Position numbers and translations under genes: made by a program
DNA from: Candidatus Parcubacteria bacterium
GTDB taxonomy: Bacteria; Patescibacteria; ABY1; BM507; UBA12075
Assembly (NCBI GenBank): GCA_002869165.1
Contig: PKTK01000005.1
Span: 3,344-67,343 of the forward strand
DNA: 64,000 bases
Direction of reading: 5' to 3'
Notes under the pieces: model-generated
Databases searched by the model: none
The model's input: only the letters and a program-made list of their open reading frames with translations
What the model was told of the DNA's origin: nothing
In this document: positions 51,204-59,693 of the stretch, piece by piece
Layout: each line of letters begins with the position of its first letter
Position numbering within the stretch: position 1 is the first letter of the stretch

Positions 51204-51360
51204 TGATTATAAATGATTAAAATATTTTGTCTTAATTATATGAGGACCATTTTGGTTGCAAGCGCAAAGCTACAACCAAAAAAGAAAAAATAAAAACAAA
51301 GGATTATTTCGCTTTAATCTAATTTACAAAAACAAAAACCATTTATATTATTAATTTTGC

Positions 51361-51368
51361 AAGGAGGT
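51361..51368 (+). promoter_or_regulatory. Strong Shine-Dalgarno of the surface-protein gene
   Basis: AAGGAGGT lies 11 bases before the ATG at 51380, stronger than at most genes here. Confidence 0.5.
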
Positions 51369-51379
51369 TTTATTAGTCT

Positions 51380-52717
51380 ATGTTGAAATTAATTACACGT
51401 TTTGTCTTTGGTCTTGCATTTATCTTCGTGTTTAGTCTGATGACTATTACTTCTGTTGAAGCTTCAGAAGTTTCCGCACCGACAGTTTTGAAGATTAATA
51501 CTTTTAAATCTTATGCAATTGATGCGCCTGTTATTTCTGGTGTTACACAGTCTGGCACTAATGTGCTTGTCTATGTTGATGGTGAATACACTGGAAGTGC
51601 AGTTGTGAAAGAATCTGGCACTGAAAGTGACAGTTTTTATTTTCAAACAAAAAAACTTGAGGCAGGAATTCACAAAGCATATTTAGTTGCTGAAGACAAA
51701 ACCACAATGGAAAGATCAGATCCAGGAGCTGAATTTGATCTAGAGGTAAGAGAGTTGGATGCTCCAACTCTTGTCGTGCCAAATCCAAAAACAGTTACCG
51801 CTAAAGTAAAACCAGTAATCAAAGGTTTAACACTTAGTGGAACTTATGTGCATTTATTTATTGATGGAGTTTATAATGGAAAGACCGCTATTGTTGAAGA
51901 TCAATCAACCACAGCTAATTTCGCTTATACTCCTTTTTTAAATCTAAGCATCGGTAATCACTATGTGTGGGCTATTGCTGAAGATGTGAACGGAAGAAAA
52001 TCAAAAGTATCAGCAGTACAAGAATTTACAATTGAAGAAGAAATGGTTGCACCAATTTTGGTAAAGACAATTGATAATCAAAGCAATTTCAAGCGACCTA
52101 TAATCACTGGTTTAGCTACCAACAATTCTTTGATCCAAATTTATATAGACCAAAGATTGGCAGGTGAGTTCATGGTTGAAAATTCTGATACAGGGACAGC
52201 TAATTTTGCTTATACAGTTGAAAATGACTTAAGCTCTGGTGATCATCTATTTTACGCTATTGCATTTGATCATCGAGGCAAGGAAAGTAAATGGTCAAAT
52301 TTGATGAGCTATAAAGTTGGTGCAACTTTGACACCAGCTATTAGCAGCTCAGCTGAGAGTGAGGAGCTAGTAATTGGCACAGAAGAAAAACAAGAGGAGT
52401 CAGTTGAAAGAAATGTAAAAACAGAAGAAATGTTAACTGAAGAAAATAATGGACAAGTAGATCAAGGTGACGAAGAAGCAGACGAAGACACTATGAATGA
52501 AGAGGAGGATAGTATCGAGAAAATTTTAAACCAAGACCTAGAAAATGAAGAAGGTGAAACCAAAGGAGCTGTAACAGAATTAAATGATTCACAAGGAAAA
52601 TTAGGTTGGAATGCATTGGTGTTTGTTCTATTTTTGGTAGCAGTTATTCTCTGGATCTTTTGGGTTAATAGAGAGCTTATAAAAGAAAAGAAAGAACAAG
52701 AAGAAAAAGAAAAGTAA
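51380..52717 (+). CDS. Secreted, membrane-anchored protein with three Ig-like repeats
   Basis: The 445-residue product has a signal peptide (residues 1-29, ending SVEASE), three repeats of about 95 residues with the pattern P-I-G-T-SG...V-YIDG...G-H-YAIAED-G-S, an acidic low-complexity linker (residues about 330-400) and a C-terminal TM helix (about 410-430) with a Lys/Glu tail. It should display Ig-like modules at the cell surface. The function may be adhesion; no ligand is suggested by sequence. Confidence 0.8.
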   Translation: MLKLITRFVFGLAFIFVFSLMTITSVEASEVSAPTVLKINTFKSYAIDAPVISGVTQSGTNVLVYVDGEYTGSAVVKESGTESDSFYFQTKKLEAGIHKAYLVAEDKTTMERSDPGAEFDLEVRELDAPTLVVPNPKTVTAKVKPVIKGLTLSGTYVHLFIDGVYNGKTAIVEDQSTTANFAYTPFLNLSIGNHYVWAIAEDVNGRKSKVSAVQEFTIEEEMVAPILVKTIDNQSNFKRPIITGLATNNSLIQIYIDQRLAGEFMVENSDTGTANFAYTVENDLSSGDHLFYAIAFDHRGKESKWSNLMSYKVGATLTPAISSSAESEELVIGTEEKQEESVERNVKTEEMLTEENNGQVDQGDEEADEDTMNEEEDSIEKILNQDLENEEGETKGAVTELNDSQGKLGWNALVFVLFLVAVILWIFWVNRELIKEKKEQEEKEK

Positions 52718-52746
52718 TAAACATTTTACAGATAATACCATAAATA

Positions 52747-52775
52747 AGACCTCGGGCTTTGGCTCGGGGTTTTAT
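52747..52775 (+). terminator. Terminator of the surface-protein gene
   Basis: GACCTCGGGC and GGCTCGGGGTT pair with G-U pairs, followed by TTTATTTT. Confidence 0.7.
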
Positions 52776-52779
52776 TTTG

Positions 52780-52849
52780 AATTAAGAATTAAGAATTTTG
52801 AATTAAGAATTAAGAATTAAGAATTAAGAATTAAGAATTAAGAATTAAG
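52780..52849. repeat. AATTAAG heptamer tandem repeat
   Basis: Seven exact copies of AATTAAG occupy 52801-52849, preceded by two exact copies and one degenerate unit. Being 7 bp, the array could change copy number by slippage but lies outside any gene. Confidence 0.95.
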
Positions 52850-52857
52850 AATAACCT

Positions 52858-53050
52858 CTTTTAGTTGTCATTTTGAAGCGTTATCGAAGAAGAAGGTGAA
52901 TTGCCGAAGACAAGAGAGATTGCCCTGGAGTATCCCTTGAATATGAGGATAAGTAGGTTGCTGCAAGCAACCGCCACCACAAACAACACTTCTGTCTTTT
53001 TTTATAATTATTCCCCTCCTTTACAAGGAGGGGTTGGGGTGATTATCTTA
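52858..53050. repeat. Composite dispersed repeat
   Basis: GTCATTTTGAAGC, AGGTGAATTGC...CCCTGGAGTATCC and a CCCCTCCTTTACAAGGAGGGG hairpin followed by TTGGGGTG occur in order. Two of these blocks are shared with the repeat patch at 46.56-46.78 kb. No coding potential. Confidence 0.55.
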
Positions 53051-53243
53051 AATTAATGCATTGAAAATTGTTTAAAAATTACAAAGTGCCTGAAAGGTAA
53101 AAATTATAAATTAAAAATTGCAAAAATAAATATTTTTAAATAAAAAATAAACACAAACTTTAAAAAATAATGCTAATTGAAAATAAAACAGAGAAGTGTT
53201 ACACTATTTAAAAGAAATTGTTATTAATAATCGTAATAAGAGT

Positions 53244-54551
53244 ATGGAATTTTTAAGAAAAAATTTAATATATATTTCCGTTGCCATAGTAGTGATATTG
53301 GCAATTTTTAAATTTATATCACCGGCCCCAGTGGCGCAGGAATATAGTTCAGACAAGGTAAATCTTTATTTTTTTTATGGTGATGGATGTCCACATTGCG
53401 CCAAAGAAGAGATACTGCTTGATGAATTGGAAAATAAATATCCAGAGATAAATATTTATAGATATGAAACCTGGTACGACTCGGAAAATGCTCAAGTACT
53501 TGATCATTTGCGTTCGGAAATGGATTTTCGTGCTGGAGTACCGGTTTTGATTGTTGGTGAAGAAGTGGTTGTTGGTTATGGCTCGTATGAAAGTACTGGT
53601 AAGAAAATTGAAAAACTGGTAACAGAACATATTGAAACAGGTTGCATAGATATAGTGGCACCCTTGGTTGGACTTGATGAAGAAGATGCTAATTTAAGTG
53701 GTGAAAAAACATGTGAACATACCTGTGATCAAAAGGAAGGGGAATGTGAACATGATTGTGGTTGTTCAGCTGATTTGGATAATTCTGACTATGAAGCGCC
53801 CAAAGATTCTATTAATGTTCCTTTTGTGGGTGATGTAAATTTGAACAGTCTAGCTCTTCCTACTTTTACGGTTGTAATTGCAGCAGCAGACGGCTTCAAT
53901 CCTTGTGCTATGTGGGTTTTACTTTTCCTTATCAATTTACTGATCGGCTTGAATGACAAACGCAAGGTTTGGATTTATGGCATGACCTTTATTTTGACTT
54001 CAGCTATTGTTTATTACTTTTTGGTATTTACATGGCTTCAAATATTTTTACTTATCGGCTTGATAGTGTGGGTGAGGCTTCTGGTGGGATTGTTTGCAGT
54101 TGGCACTGGCGCTTATCACATCAAAGATTATTGGGAAAACATGGATGGAGGTTGCAAAGTAACAGACAATGAAAAAAGACAAAAGATATTTACCCGTCTA
54201 AGAGAAATTGTTCAGAGAAAGCAAGTTGTGTTTGCACTTGGTGGAATTATTTTGCTTGCTACAGCTGTTAATATGGTTGAGCTTCTTTGTTCGGCTGGCT
54301 TTCCTCAGACCTTCACTCAAGTTTTGGCTATGAAGAATCTTGGTTTTTGGGAGAACCAAATGTATTTACTGCTCTACATCGTCGTCTTCATGCTTGATGA
54401 TTTGTTGATATTTTCTCTGGCAGTTAAGACTATGCAACTCAAAGGAATTAGTGCAAAATATTCAAGGTACTCAGGACTAGTTGGTGGAATATTAATACTC
54501 TTGATTGGCGTGCTTTTGATACTCAAGCCTGAATGGATAATGTTTGGTTAA
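53244..54551 (+). CDS. Thioredoxin domain fused to a CcdA/DsbD-like membrane domain
   Basis: The product (435 residues from ATG 53244) has an N-terminal TM anchor, a thioredoxin-like domain with GDGCPHCAKEE, a Cys/His-rich linker (residues about 153-180: CEHTCDQKEGECEHDCGC) and a polytopic domain with FNPCAMW near the start of its first TM helix, the DsbD/CcdA pattern. It probably moves reducing equivalents across the membrane to extracytoplasmic thiols. The frame opens at 53196 but the ATG at 53244 gives the expected N-terminal anchor. Confidence 0.85.
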   Translation: MEFLRKNLIYISVAIVVILAIFKFISPAPVAQEYSSDKVNLYFFYGDGCPHCAKEEILLDELENKYPEINIYRYETWYDSENAQVLDHLRSEMDFRAGVPVLIVGEEVVVGYGSYESTGKKIEKLVTEHIETGCIDIVAPLVGLDEEDANLSGEKTCEHTCDQKEGECEHDCGCSADLDNSDYEAPKDSINVPFVGDVNLNSLALPTFTVVIAAADGFNPCAMWVLLFLINLLIGLNDKRKVWIYGMTFILTSAIVYYFLVFTWLQIFLLIGLIVWVRLLVGLFAVGTGAYHIKDYWENMDGGCKVTDNEKRQKIFTRLREIVQRKQVVFALGGIILLATAVNMVELLCSAGFPQTFTQVLAMKNLGFWENQMYLLLYIVVFMLDDLLIFSLAVKTMQLKGISAKYSRYSGLVGGILILLIGVLLILKPEWIMFG

Positions 54552-54569
54552 ATTTTGAAAAATAAAGAA

Positions 54570-54597
54570 GCCCCGGAATTATTATCCGGGGCTTTTT
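54570..54597 (+). terminator. Terminator of the Trx-CcdA fusion gene
   Basis: GCCCCGGA pairs with TCCGGGGC, followed by TTTTT; also suits the convergent gene. Confidence 0.85.
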
Positions 54598-54600
54598 GTA

Positions 54601-55179
54601 TTATGCAGGAATTGCAAATGTACAAGCTTGTTTTTTGTCGCCAATATTTACTTTTGCTTCAAAAATAAATACCCTTGATCCTTTTTCTATGTTTGGTGTA
54701 AGTGAACACCAGGCCAATTTATCACCGCCGATATTTACAGCTCCTATGTTGTGACTAGGCAGTGGAAAAGATTCTGATTCAGTAGATACGGTTGGTTTTT
54801 TTTCATTTTCTTTTAAGATCTGAGCTTCTGCAGTAAATTTTTCAATTAATGCAAGTTTTTCATCTCTTGTTTTCGTAATTAATTCGTCACTGTAATTTGA
54901 GTAATAACCAGTTGTGAGTTCTGCATGAACTATCAGCTCTTCTTTGGTGGCAAAAAAATTATATTATTCGAAATAATCAGAGTCAATATCAGGTCTATTT
55001 AAATTATAGCGAGTATCGATTGAAATTTCTCTGTGGAAAATTTCTTTGCAATGATCACATTGCCAGAACTCATCTGATTTAAAAATCCTATTTTGCTCGA
55101 CCTCAAAAGCAGTTTCTGAAAATTTTTTAAGCCTGCCCTTTTCGCAGTCACATTCTACATAAGTTATAATTTTTGGCAT
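54601..55179 (-). pseudogene. Zinc-ribbon paralogue interrupted by one in-frame TAA
   Basis: The first 71 codons encode MPKIITYVECDCEKG... ending NRPDIDSDYFE, then TAA (54964-54966). The same frame continues YNFFATKEELIVHAEL and runs open to TAA at 54601, giving about 191 residues, the length of the tandem paralogue at 55191. The two align throughout, with TTKEEIID matched by ATKEELIV and NIGAVKI by NIGAVNI; the stop falls where the paralogue has Lys. A strong AGGAGG precedes the ATG. It may be a recent nonsense mutation. Confidence 0.85.
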
Positions 55180-55190
55180 TATGTATCCTC

Positions 55191-55754
55191 CTATCTTTTG
55201 ATAGCTATATAATATTCATATTCTTCACCAAAAATAGAAACGGTATTATAAGAAATTATAATACTATCACCTTCTTTGATATCTGAATCAATAAGACACC
55301 AGGCAAAGTTAAATTTTGAAATTTTAACAGCTCCAATATTTGAATTTGCCGCAGGAAATATATCACTAAGAGAAGTGCCAACAGAAAAAGATAAATCTGT
55401 ATGATCTTTTCGCAAAGTAGCCTCTTTTATTTTTCTCAGTGTGATAATGAGATCTTCGTGCATTGGCAAAAAGCATCCAAATATTTGACCTGTTATATCA
55501 ATTATTTCTTCTTTGGTGGTTGAAAATGTAAGTTTTATAAATTCTTGATAAACTGTTTTTGATGTGTCGTCCAGAGCATTTTTGCTTTTGTCGCGTTGGA
55601 AAATCGATAAACATTTATCACATTGCCAGAATTCACTGCACTCGTTAAACCGGTTTCCCTTTGAATCGCTAGAAGTATAAATACTTGTTTCCGCAAATTC
55701 AGTGAGTTTGCCTTTTTCGCAATCACATTCTACATAGTTTATAATTTTTGGCAT
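55191..55754 (-). CDS. Zinc-ribbon protein, intact member of a tandem pair, unknown function
   Basis: The 187-residue product has an N-terminal CDCEKG...CDKC metal-binding module (residues about 9-50), a helical segment (about 75-115) and a beta-rich end (SNIGAVKISKFNFAWC, YEYYIAIKR). I do not know the family. AGGAGAG precedes the ATG. The duplicate downstream at 54601 shares the whole architecture, so the pair arose by gene duplication. Confidence 0.65.
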   Translation of the reverse strand: MPKIINYVECDCEKGKLTEFAETSIYTSSDSKGNRFNECSEFWQCDKCLSIFQRDKSKNALDDTSKTVYQEFIKLTFSTTKEEIIDITGQIFGCFLPMHEDLIITLRKIKEATLRKDHTDLSFSVGTSLSDIFPAANSNIGAVKISKFNFAWCLIDSDIKEGDSIIISYNTVSIFGEEYEYYIAIKR

Positions 55755-55953
55755 TTTTCTCTCCTGTTTTTATTTAGTCTTGTTTAAGGAACAGTTTGAT
55801 TTGATTGTTTAAATTAACACATTATAGTTAGTATGTCAAATAATTAAATTTTGTTTATTAATTCAACGAATAATACTGAGTTTGTTTGAACTGTAGGTTA
55901 ATTTAACTATTAAATTATAAGAAATCTATTGAGAATGACAAAAGAAAAGGTTA

Positions 55954-55962
55954 TGATATAAT
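55954..55962 (+). promoter_or_regulatory. Leaderless promoter of the YibE/F gene
   Basis: TGA-TATAAT with TATAAT at 55957-55962 is 6 bases from the ATG at 55969. ATGACA at 55935-55940 is a possible -35 box with a 16-base spacer. Confidence 0.6.
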
Positions 55963-55968
55963 ATATAT

Positions 55969-57039
55969 ATGAAAAAAATAATATTTATAATTTTATTAAT
56001 ATTTCCATTTTTTGCATTTGCTCAAGATGCAAGTTTTCAAGCAGAAGTTATAGAGATTTTAGCAGAGCAAAACACTGTTTTGCCAGATGGACAAGAAGTG
56101 TTTCAACAGAATGTGAAACTGAAAGGATTGAGTGGAGATTTTAAGGATGAGGAAGTTGTTTTTGAGGGGATTGGTGATTATGATGTGGTAAAAAAGAATC
56201 TATATGAAGTAGGGGACAAGGTTATTGTGGTTGAGAACATGTCTCATGATGGAAGTAGGGAATATTATATAACCGATTATGTTAGAACAAGTCCGATTTA
56301 TTATTTATTGGGAATATTTTTTGTGATAATGATAGCGGTGGGTAGATGGAAGGGGATCCGAGCTATTTTGTCATTAGTATTATCATTTTTAGTAATTATT
56401 AAATACATAATTCCACAGATTTTATCTGGAGCTGATCCGATTGTGGTTAGTATTATCGGGTCATTTTTGATACTCTTAATAGTTGTATATTTAACAGAAG
56501 GCTATTCTAAAAAATCACACATTGCTAGTATTTCTATTTTTGTTAGCTTGATTTTGACTATGGTGTTGTCTTGGTTTTTTGTTGAGATTGCAAGGTTATC
56601 AGGCCTTGGAAGCGAAGAAATATCTTATTTAGTCTCTTTGGACATCTTTACAATAAATTTTCAAGGTTTATTGCTTGCAAGTATTATCATTGGAACACTT
56701 GGGGTCTTGGATGACGTGGTAATATCACAGATCTCAACTGTAGAGGAATTGATAAACAGCGGTGTGAAGATAAAAAAAGAAATATTTAGTAGTGCCTACA
56801 AAGTGGGTGTGTCTCATATTTCTAGTATGACTAATACTCTGTTTCTTGCCTATGCCGGAGCATCATTTCCCTTGCTTATTTTGTTTGTTAGTGGTCAAAG
56901 CGCTTTTTCGGGTCTTACTGATGTTATAAATAACGAGGCAATTGCTACAGAAATTGTGAGGACTTTGGCAGGTTCTATTGGTCTGGTTTTGTCTGTGCCA
57001 ATTTCTACTTGGATGGGGGTAGTGTTTTTGAAAAAATAA
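55969..57039 (+). CDS. YibE/F-family membrane protein
   Basis: The 356-residue product has a signal-like start (MKKIIFIILLIFPFFAFAQ), an OB-like extracytoplasmic domain (residues about 20-110) and seven or eight TM helices with the family motifs GRWKGIRAI, LGVLDDVVISQ and GVSHISSMTNTL. YibE/F proteins are uncharacterised transporters or permease-like proteins. The promoter lies at the start codon. Confidence 0.88.
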   Translation: MKKIIFIILLIFPFFAFAQDASFQAEVIEILAEQNTVLPDGQEVFQQNVKLKGLSGDFKDEEVVFEGIGDYDVVKKNLYEVGDKVIVVENMSHDGSREYYITDYVRTSPIYYLLGIFFVIMIAVGRWKGIRAILSLVLSFLVIIKYIIPQILSGADPIVVSIIGSFLILLIVVYLTEGYSKKSHIASISIFVSLILTMVLSWFFVEIARLSGLGSEEISYLVSLDIFTINFQGLLLASIIIGTLGVLDDVVISQISTVEELINSGVKIKKEIFSSAYKVGVSHISSMTNTLFLAYAGASFPLLILFVSGQSAFSGLTDVINNEAIATEIVRTLAGSIGLVLSVPISTWMGVVFLKK

Positions 57040-57290
57040 TTCTTTGTCATTCCCGCCTGCCCCGTCTTCTTGCGGGGGCGAGCGAATATTTTTCTCTTTG
57101 TCATCCTGGGGCTCGGAACGAAGTGAAGAGAACCCGGGATCCATCGTTTTGATTGCGGTAAAATTTTACTTGTCATTTCGAACGAAGCGAAGCGAAGAGA
57201 GAAATCTATTTTTTTTCTCTTAAAATACGTATTATAGATCTCTCATTTCATTCGAGATGACAAAAATATAATGTTTATCGTAGATTTGTA
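57040..57290. repeat. Array of GTCATTCCCGC / GAACGAAGTGAAG repeats
   Basis: Three successive copies of the dispersed repeat text occur: GTCATTCCCGCCTGCCCCG at 57049, GTCATCCTGGGGCTCGGAAC near 57100 and GTCATTTCGAACGAAGCGAA near 57173. The last is paired with an inverted copy ending ATGACAAA near 57263. No gene. Confidence 0.6.
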
Positions 57291-57298
57291 TTTCACCC

Positions 57299-57346
57299 TT
57301 GACAAGTAAAAATTTTTATGATAATATTTAGATAGTTATCTAAATA
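57299..57346 (+). promoter_or_regulatory. sdpR promoter with palindromic operator
   Basis: TTGACA (57299-57304), 17-base spacer and TAATAT (57322-57327) form a near-consensus promoter. TATTTAGATA-GT-TATCTAAATA (57325-57346), a perfect 10-bp inverted repeat, overlaps the -10 box and transcription start, as expected for an ArsR-type autorepressor operator. Confidence 0.8.
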
Positions 57347-57363
57347 TCTAATATTAATATAAT

Positions 57364-57624
57364 ATGAGTTTTAATAAAACAATGCAGGCCTTAGCTGATC
57401 CGACTAGAAGAACGATATTAGAAAAATTAAAGAAAAAAGATATGCCAGTGGGGGAATTGGCTAAGAATTTTGATATTACCTTGCCTAGTTTGTCACACCA
57501 TTTAAATATCTTAAAACAAGCCGATTTAGTAACATCTAGAAGAAAAGGACAAGAAATGATTTATTCACTAAATTTAAGTGTCTTTGAAGGTGTTGCCAAA
57601 ACCCTGGCTAAGTTTTTTAAATAA
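57364..57624 (+). CDS. sdpR: ArsR/SdpR-family transcriptional repressor
   Basis: The 86-residue winged-helix protein has the family pattern MQALADPTRRTILEKL, PSLSHHLNILKQADLV and RRKGQEMIYSLN. It lacks the metal-binding Cys pair of ArsR/SmtB sensors, like SdpR. In Bacillus subtilis SdpR represses the sdpRI operon; here too it precedes an SdpI-like gene and carries a palindromic operator at its promoter, so autorepression is likely. Confidence 0.85.
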   Translation: MSFNKTMQALADPTRRTILEKLKKKDMPVGELAKNFDITLPSLSHHLNILKQADLVTSRRKGQEMIYSLNLSVFEGVAKTLAKFFK

Positions 57625-57724
57625 AATTCTTTGTCATTCCTGCGAAGGCAGGCATGACAAAATAATAATATTAAATAATTCGCATGTGGTCCATTTGTAG
57701 TGGGTCCGAGCGAAGCGAGTAACA

Positions 57725-58396
57725 ATGAATCCAATAAAACCAACAATCAAAACAGAGCTGTTTGCTGTATTGCTAATAATTTTAGCTTGCCTTAGTTCAA
57801 TTTATTTTTATAGTGTTTTTCCTTCCAAGGTACCAATTCATTGGAACATAGAAGGACAAGTTGATAATTATAGTTCAAAAGAAATTGGAGCTTTCTTATT
57901 TCCCGTAGTAATACTAGCTATGTATTTAATGTTTATATTGATCCCTTATTTGGATCCCAAGAAAAATAGATATGACGAATTTAGAAAAACTTATCATATT
58001 TTTAAAAACTTGATGATTTTATTTATGACCATAACATATTTTGTTGCTAGTTTTTCCGCAATTGGTATTGGTATGTCAATTAGCACCTGGATTCCTATTA
58101 TGGTTGGTATGCTTTTTGTGGTTTTAGGAAATTACATGTCAAAGATTAAACCAAATTGGTTTATGGGTATCCGCACTCCTTGGACATTATCAAGTGAAGA
58201 GGTTTGGAACAAGACACATAGATTTGGCGGACTTGTTTTTATACTAGGTGGTCTTGTTATGATGTTCATGCCAATATATCCAAACAACATTAAAATGATT
58301 TTGTTTATCACGATTGTTTTGTTAATGTCGCTTGGTACAACCCTGTATTCACTTTATTTATTTTTAAAAGAAAAAAATGGAAAAAATAATAAGTAA
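57725..58396 (+). CDS. sdpI: SdpI-family membrane protein
   Basis: The 223-residue product has the DUF1648/SdpI pattern: FPSKVPIHWNIEGQVDNYSS near the N-terminus and MGIRTPWTLSSEEVWNKTHRFGG in the C-terminal domain, cut here at the motif, with about six TM helices. SdpI gives immunity to the SDP toxin in Bacillus and senses it to titrate SdpR. No toxin gene is visible here, so sensing or defence against another cell's toxin is inferred. Confidence 0.88.
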   Translation: MNPIKPTIKTELFAVLLIILACLSSIYFYSVFPSKVPIHWNIEGQVDNYSSKEIGAFLFPVVILAMYLMFILIPYLDPKKNRYDEFRKTYHIFKNLMILFMTITYFVASFSAIGIGMSISTWIPIMVGMLFVVLGNYMSKIKPNWFMGIRTPWTLSSEEVWNKTHRFGGLVFILGGLVMMFMPIYPNNIKMILFITIVLLMSLGTTLYSLYLFLKEKNGKNNK

Positions 58397-59147
58397 GGAA
58401 AACAAGAAAATAAAATTATTAAAATCTTTAAATAAAGCTAATAAAAGGAAGCGAGAGGGCAAGTTTTTGATAGAAGGAAAGAAGGAAATTGAAATGGCTC
58501 TAGAATCAGATATTCAAATATTAGATATTTGTTATTGTTCTGAATACGGAAACGAATTTGATCTGGGTGTTTCAGGTTTTGAGGTGACTAAAGAAAAGTT
58601 TGATAAGCTTTCGTATAGAGAAAATCCAGATGGATTTTTGGCTATTGCTGAATTGCCAAAGATTGATTTACAAAATATTAAACTCAAAGAATGTCCGTTG
58701 GTGCTAGTAATCGAAAAAGTAGAGAAGCCAGGCAATATCGGTGCTATGCTCAGAACTGCTGATGCTGTTGGAGTGGATGCAGTGATACTTTGTGAAGCAC
58801 AAACTGATTTTTACAACCCTAATGTTATTAGATCAAGTTTAGGTGCAGTATTTAGTGTGCAAGTTGCAAGTGGAAGTAATAAAGAAGTCTTGGACTGGCT
58901 TATGAAAAATAAAATGAATATATATTCAGCTTATATTGAAGACAGTAGTATAGATTTTACACAAGTAGATTTTAAAAAAGGAACAGCAATAGTAATTGGC
59001 ACAGAACATAAAGGGCTTAGTAAATTTTGGAGTGATAATGCTACCGAAAATATCAAGATACCAATGCAAGGAAAAATAGACTCGTTTAATGCATCAGTTA
59101 GCGCTGCGGTTCTAATGTATGAGGCATTTAAACAGAGAAATAGTTAA
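58377..59147 (+). CDS. TrmH/SpoU-family RNA 2'-O-methyltransferase
   Basis: The 256-residue product has a substrate-binding N-terminal domain (REGKFLIEGKKEIEMAL) and the knotted SPOUT domain with EKPGNIGAMLRTADAVGVD, IVIGTEHKGLS and IPMQGKIDSFNASVSAAV motifs. It methylates ribose in rRNA or tRNA; the target cannot be read from sequence. It overlaps sdpI by 20 bp. Confidence 0.92.
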   Translation: MEKIISKENKKIKLLKSLNKANKRKREGKFLIEGKKEIEMALESDIQILDICYCSEYGNEFDLGVSGFEVTKEKFDKLSYRENPDGFLAIAELPKIDLQNIKLKECPLVLVIEKVEKPGNIGAMLRTADAVGVDAVILCEAQTDFYNPNVIRSSLGAVFSVQVASGSNKEVLDWLMKNKMNIYSAYIEDSSIDFTQVDFKKGTAIVIGTEHKGLSKFWSDNATENIKIPMQGKIDSFNASVSAAVLMYEAFKQRNS

Positions 59148-59151
59148 AATA

Positions 59152-59175
59152 AAAAACCACAAATTTGTGGTTTTT
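59152..59175. terminator. Perfect palindromic bidirectional terminator
   Basis: AAAAACCACAAA and TTTGTGGTTTTT form a 12-bp perfect palindrome between convergent genes. Confidence 0.85.
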
Positions 59176-59181
59176 AAGTAT

Positions 59182-59376
59182 TTACACGATAAGTCCTCTT
59201 AAAAAAATAACAATTATCCAAAATATTAAGAAAGGCCAAAATATCCACCTTAGAGTGTTAGCTAATGATTTACCGTCATGATCAGGAAATGAACCTAAAA
59301 ACAAAGTCATAATAGAGATAAGTACCAAGGGAACACCTAGCAACTTAAAAGCAAACCATGTCAAAGGAATATACAT
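59182..59376 (-). CDS. Small two-TM membrane protein
   Basis: The 64-residue product has two hydrophobic segments (residues about 8-27 and 43-60) separated by FPDHDGKSLANTLRW. A strong AAGGAG site precedes its ATG by about 7 bases. Unknown family; the RBS and separate terminator support it as real. Confidence 0.6.
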   Translation of the reverse strand: MYIPLTWFAFKLLGVPLVLISIMTLFLGSFPDHDGKSLANTLRWIFWPFLIFWIIVIFLRGLIV

Positions 59377-59611
59377 TTTTTTCTCCTTGGATTGAATTTA
59401 AAAACGAACAAAATTTTTATAACTTAATTTAGCTAAAAAATAAAAAAAAGCCAATTATTTTATAAAAATTTATTTAATATTGGTAAAAAAATAAGTTTTC
59501 ATAATTAGTTTTCTTAATATTGACTAATTTAAAAAAAGGTGTTAATATTTTACTATTAGTCCAGAATTTTGTGACTAATTTTATTTTTGAATAAAATTGA
59601 ATATTTTTCTT
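59377..59611. other. A+T-rich gap before tRNA-Asp
   Basis: About 235 bases with no gene. It contains the upstream region of the tRNA but no clear promoter could be picked out of the very A+T-rich sequence. Confidence 0.35.
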
Positions 59612-59686
59612 GGGGGTGTAGCTCAGTTTGGTTAGAGCGCTTGCCTGTCACGCAAGAGGTCGCGAGTTCGAGCCTCGTCACTCCCG
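59612..59686 (+). tRNA. tRNA-Asp (GUC)
   Basis: Acceptor GGGGGTG/CACTCCC, anticodon stem CTTGC/GCAAG with loop CTGTCAC (anticodon GTC), T arm GCGAG-TTCGAGC-CTCGT, discriminator G. CCA is not encoded. The 3' end is duplicated at the end of the window. Confidence 0.95.
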
Positions 59687-59688
59687 CA
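59665..59688 (+). mobile_element. attL-like copy within tRNA-Asp
   Basis: These 24 bases, from the T arm to two bases past the tRNA, are repeated exactly at 63977-64000 in the same orientation. Tyrosine recombinases commonly use such tRNA 3' segments as attachment sites. Confidence 0.7.
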
Positions 59689-59693
59689 AATTT

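Noticed and set aside
52780..52849. AATTAAG array as CRISPR or iterons
   Set aside because: The units are 7 bp and directly adjacent, a simple microsatellite.
56863..57176. Two 93-codon minus-strand frames opposite the end of the YibE/F gene
   Set aside because: They overlap a conserved gene and translate the palindromic repeat array.
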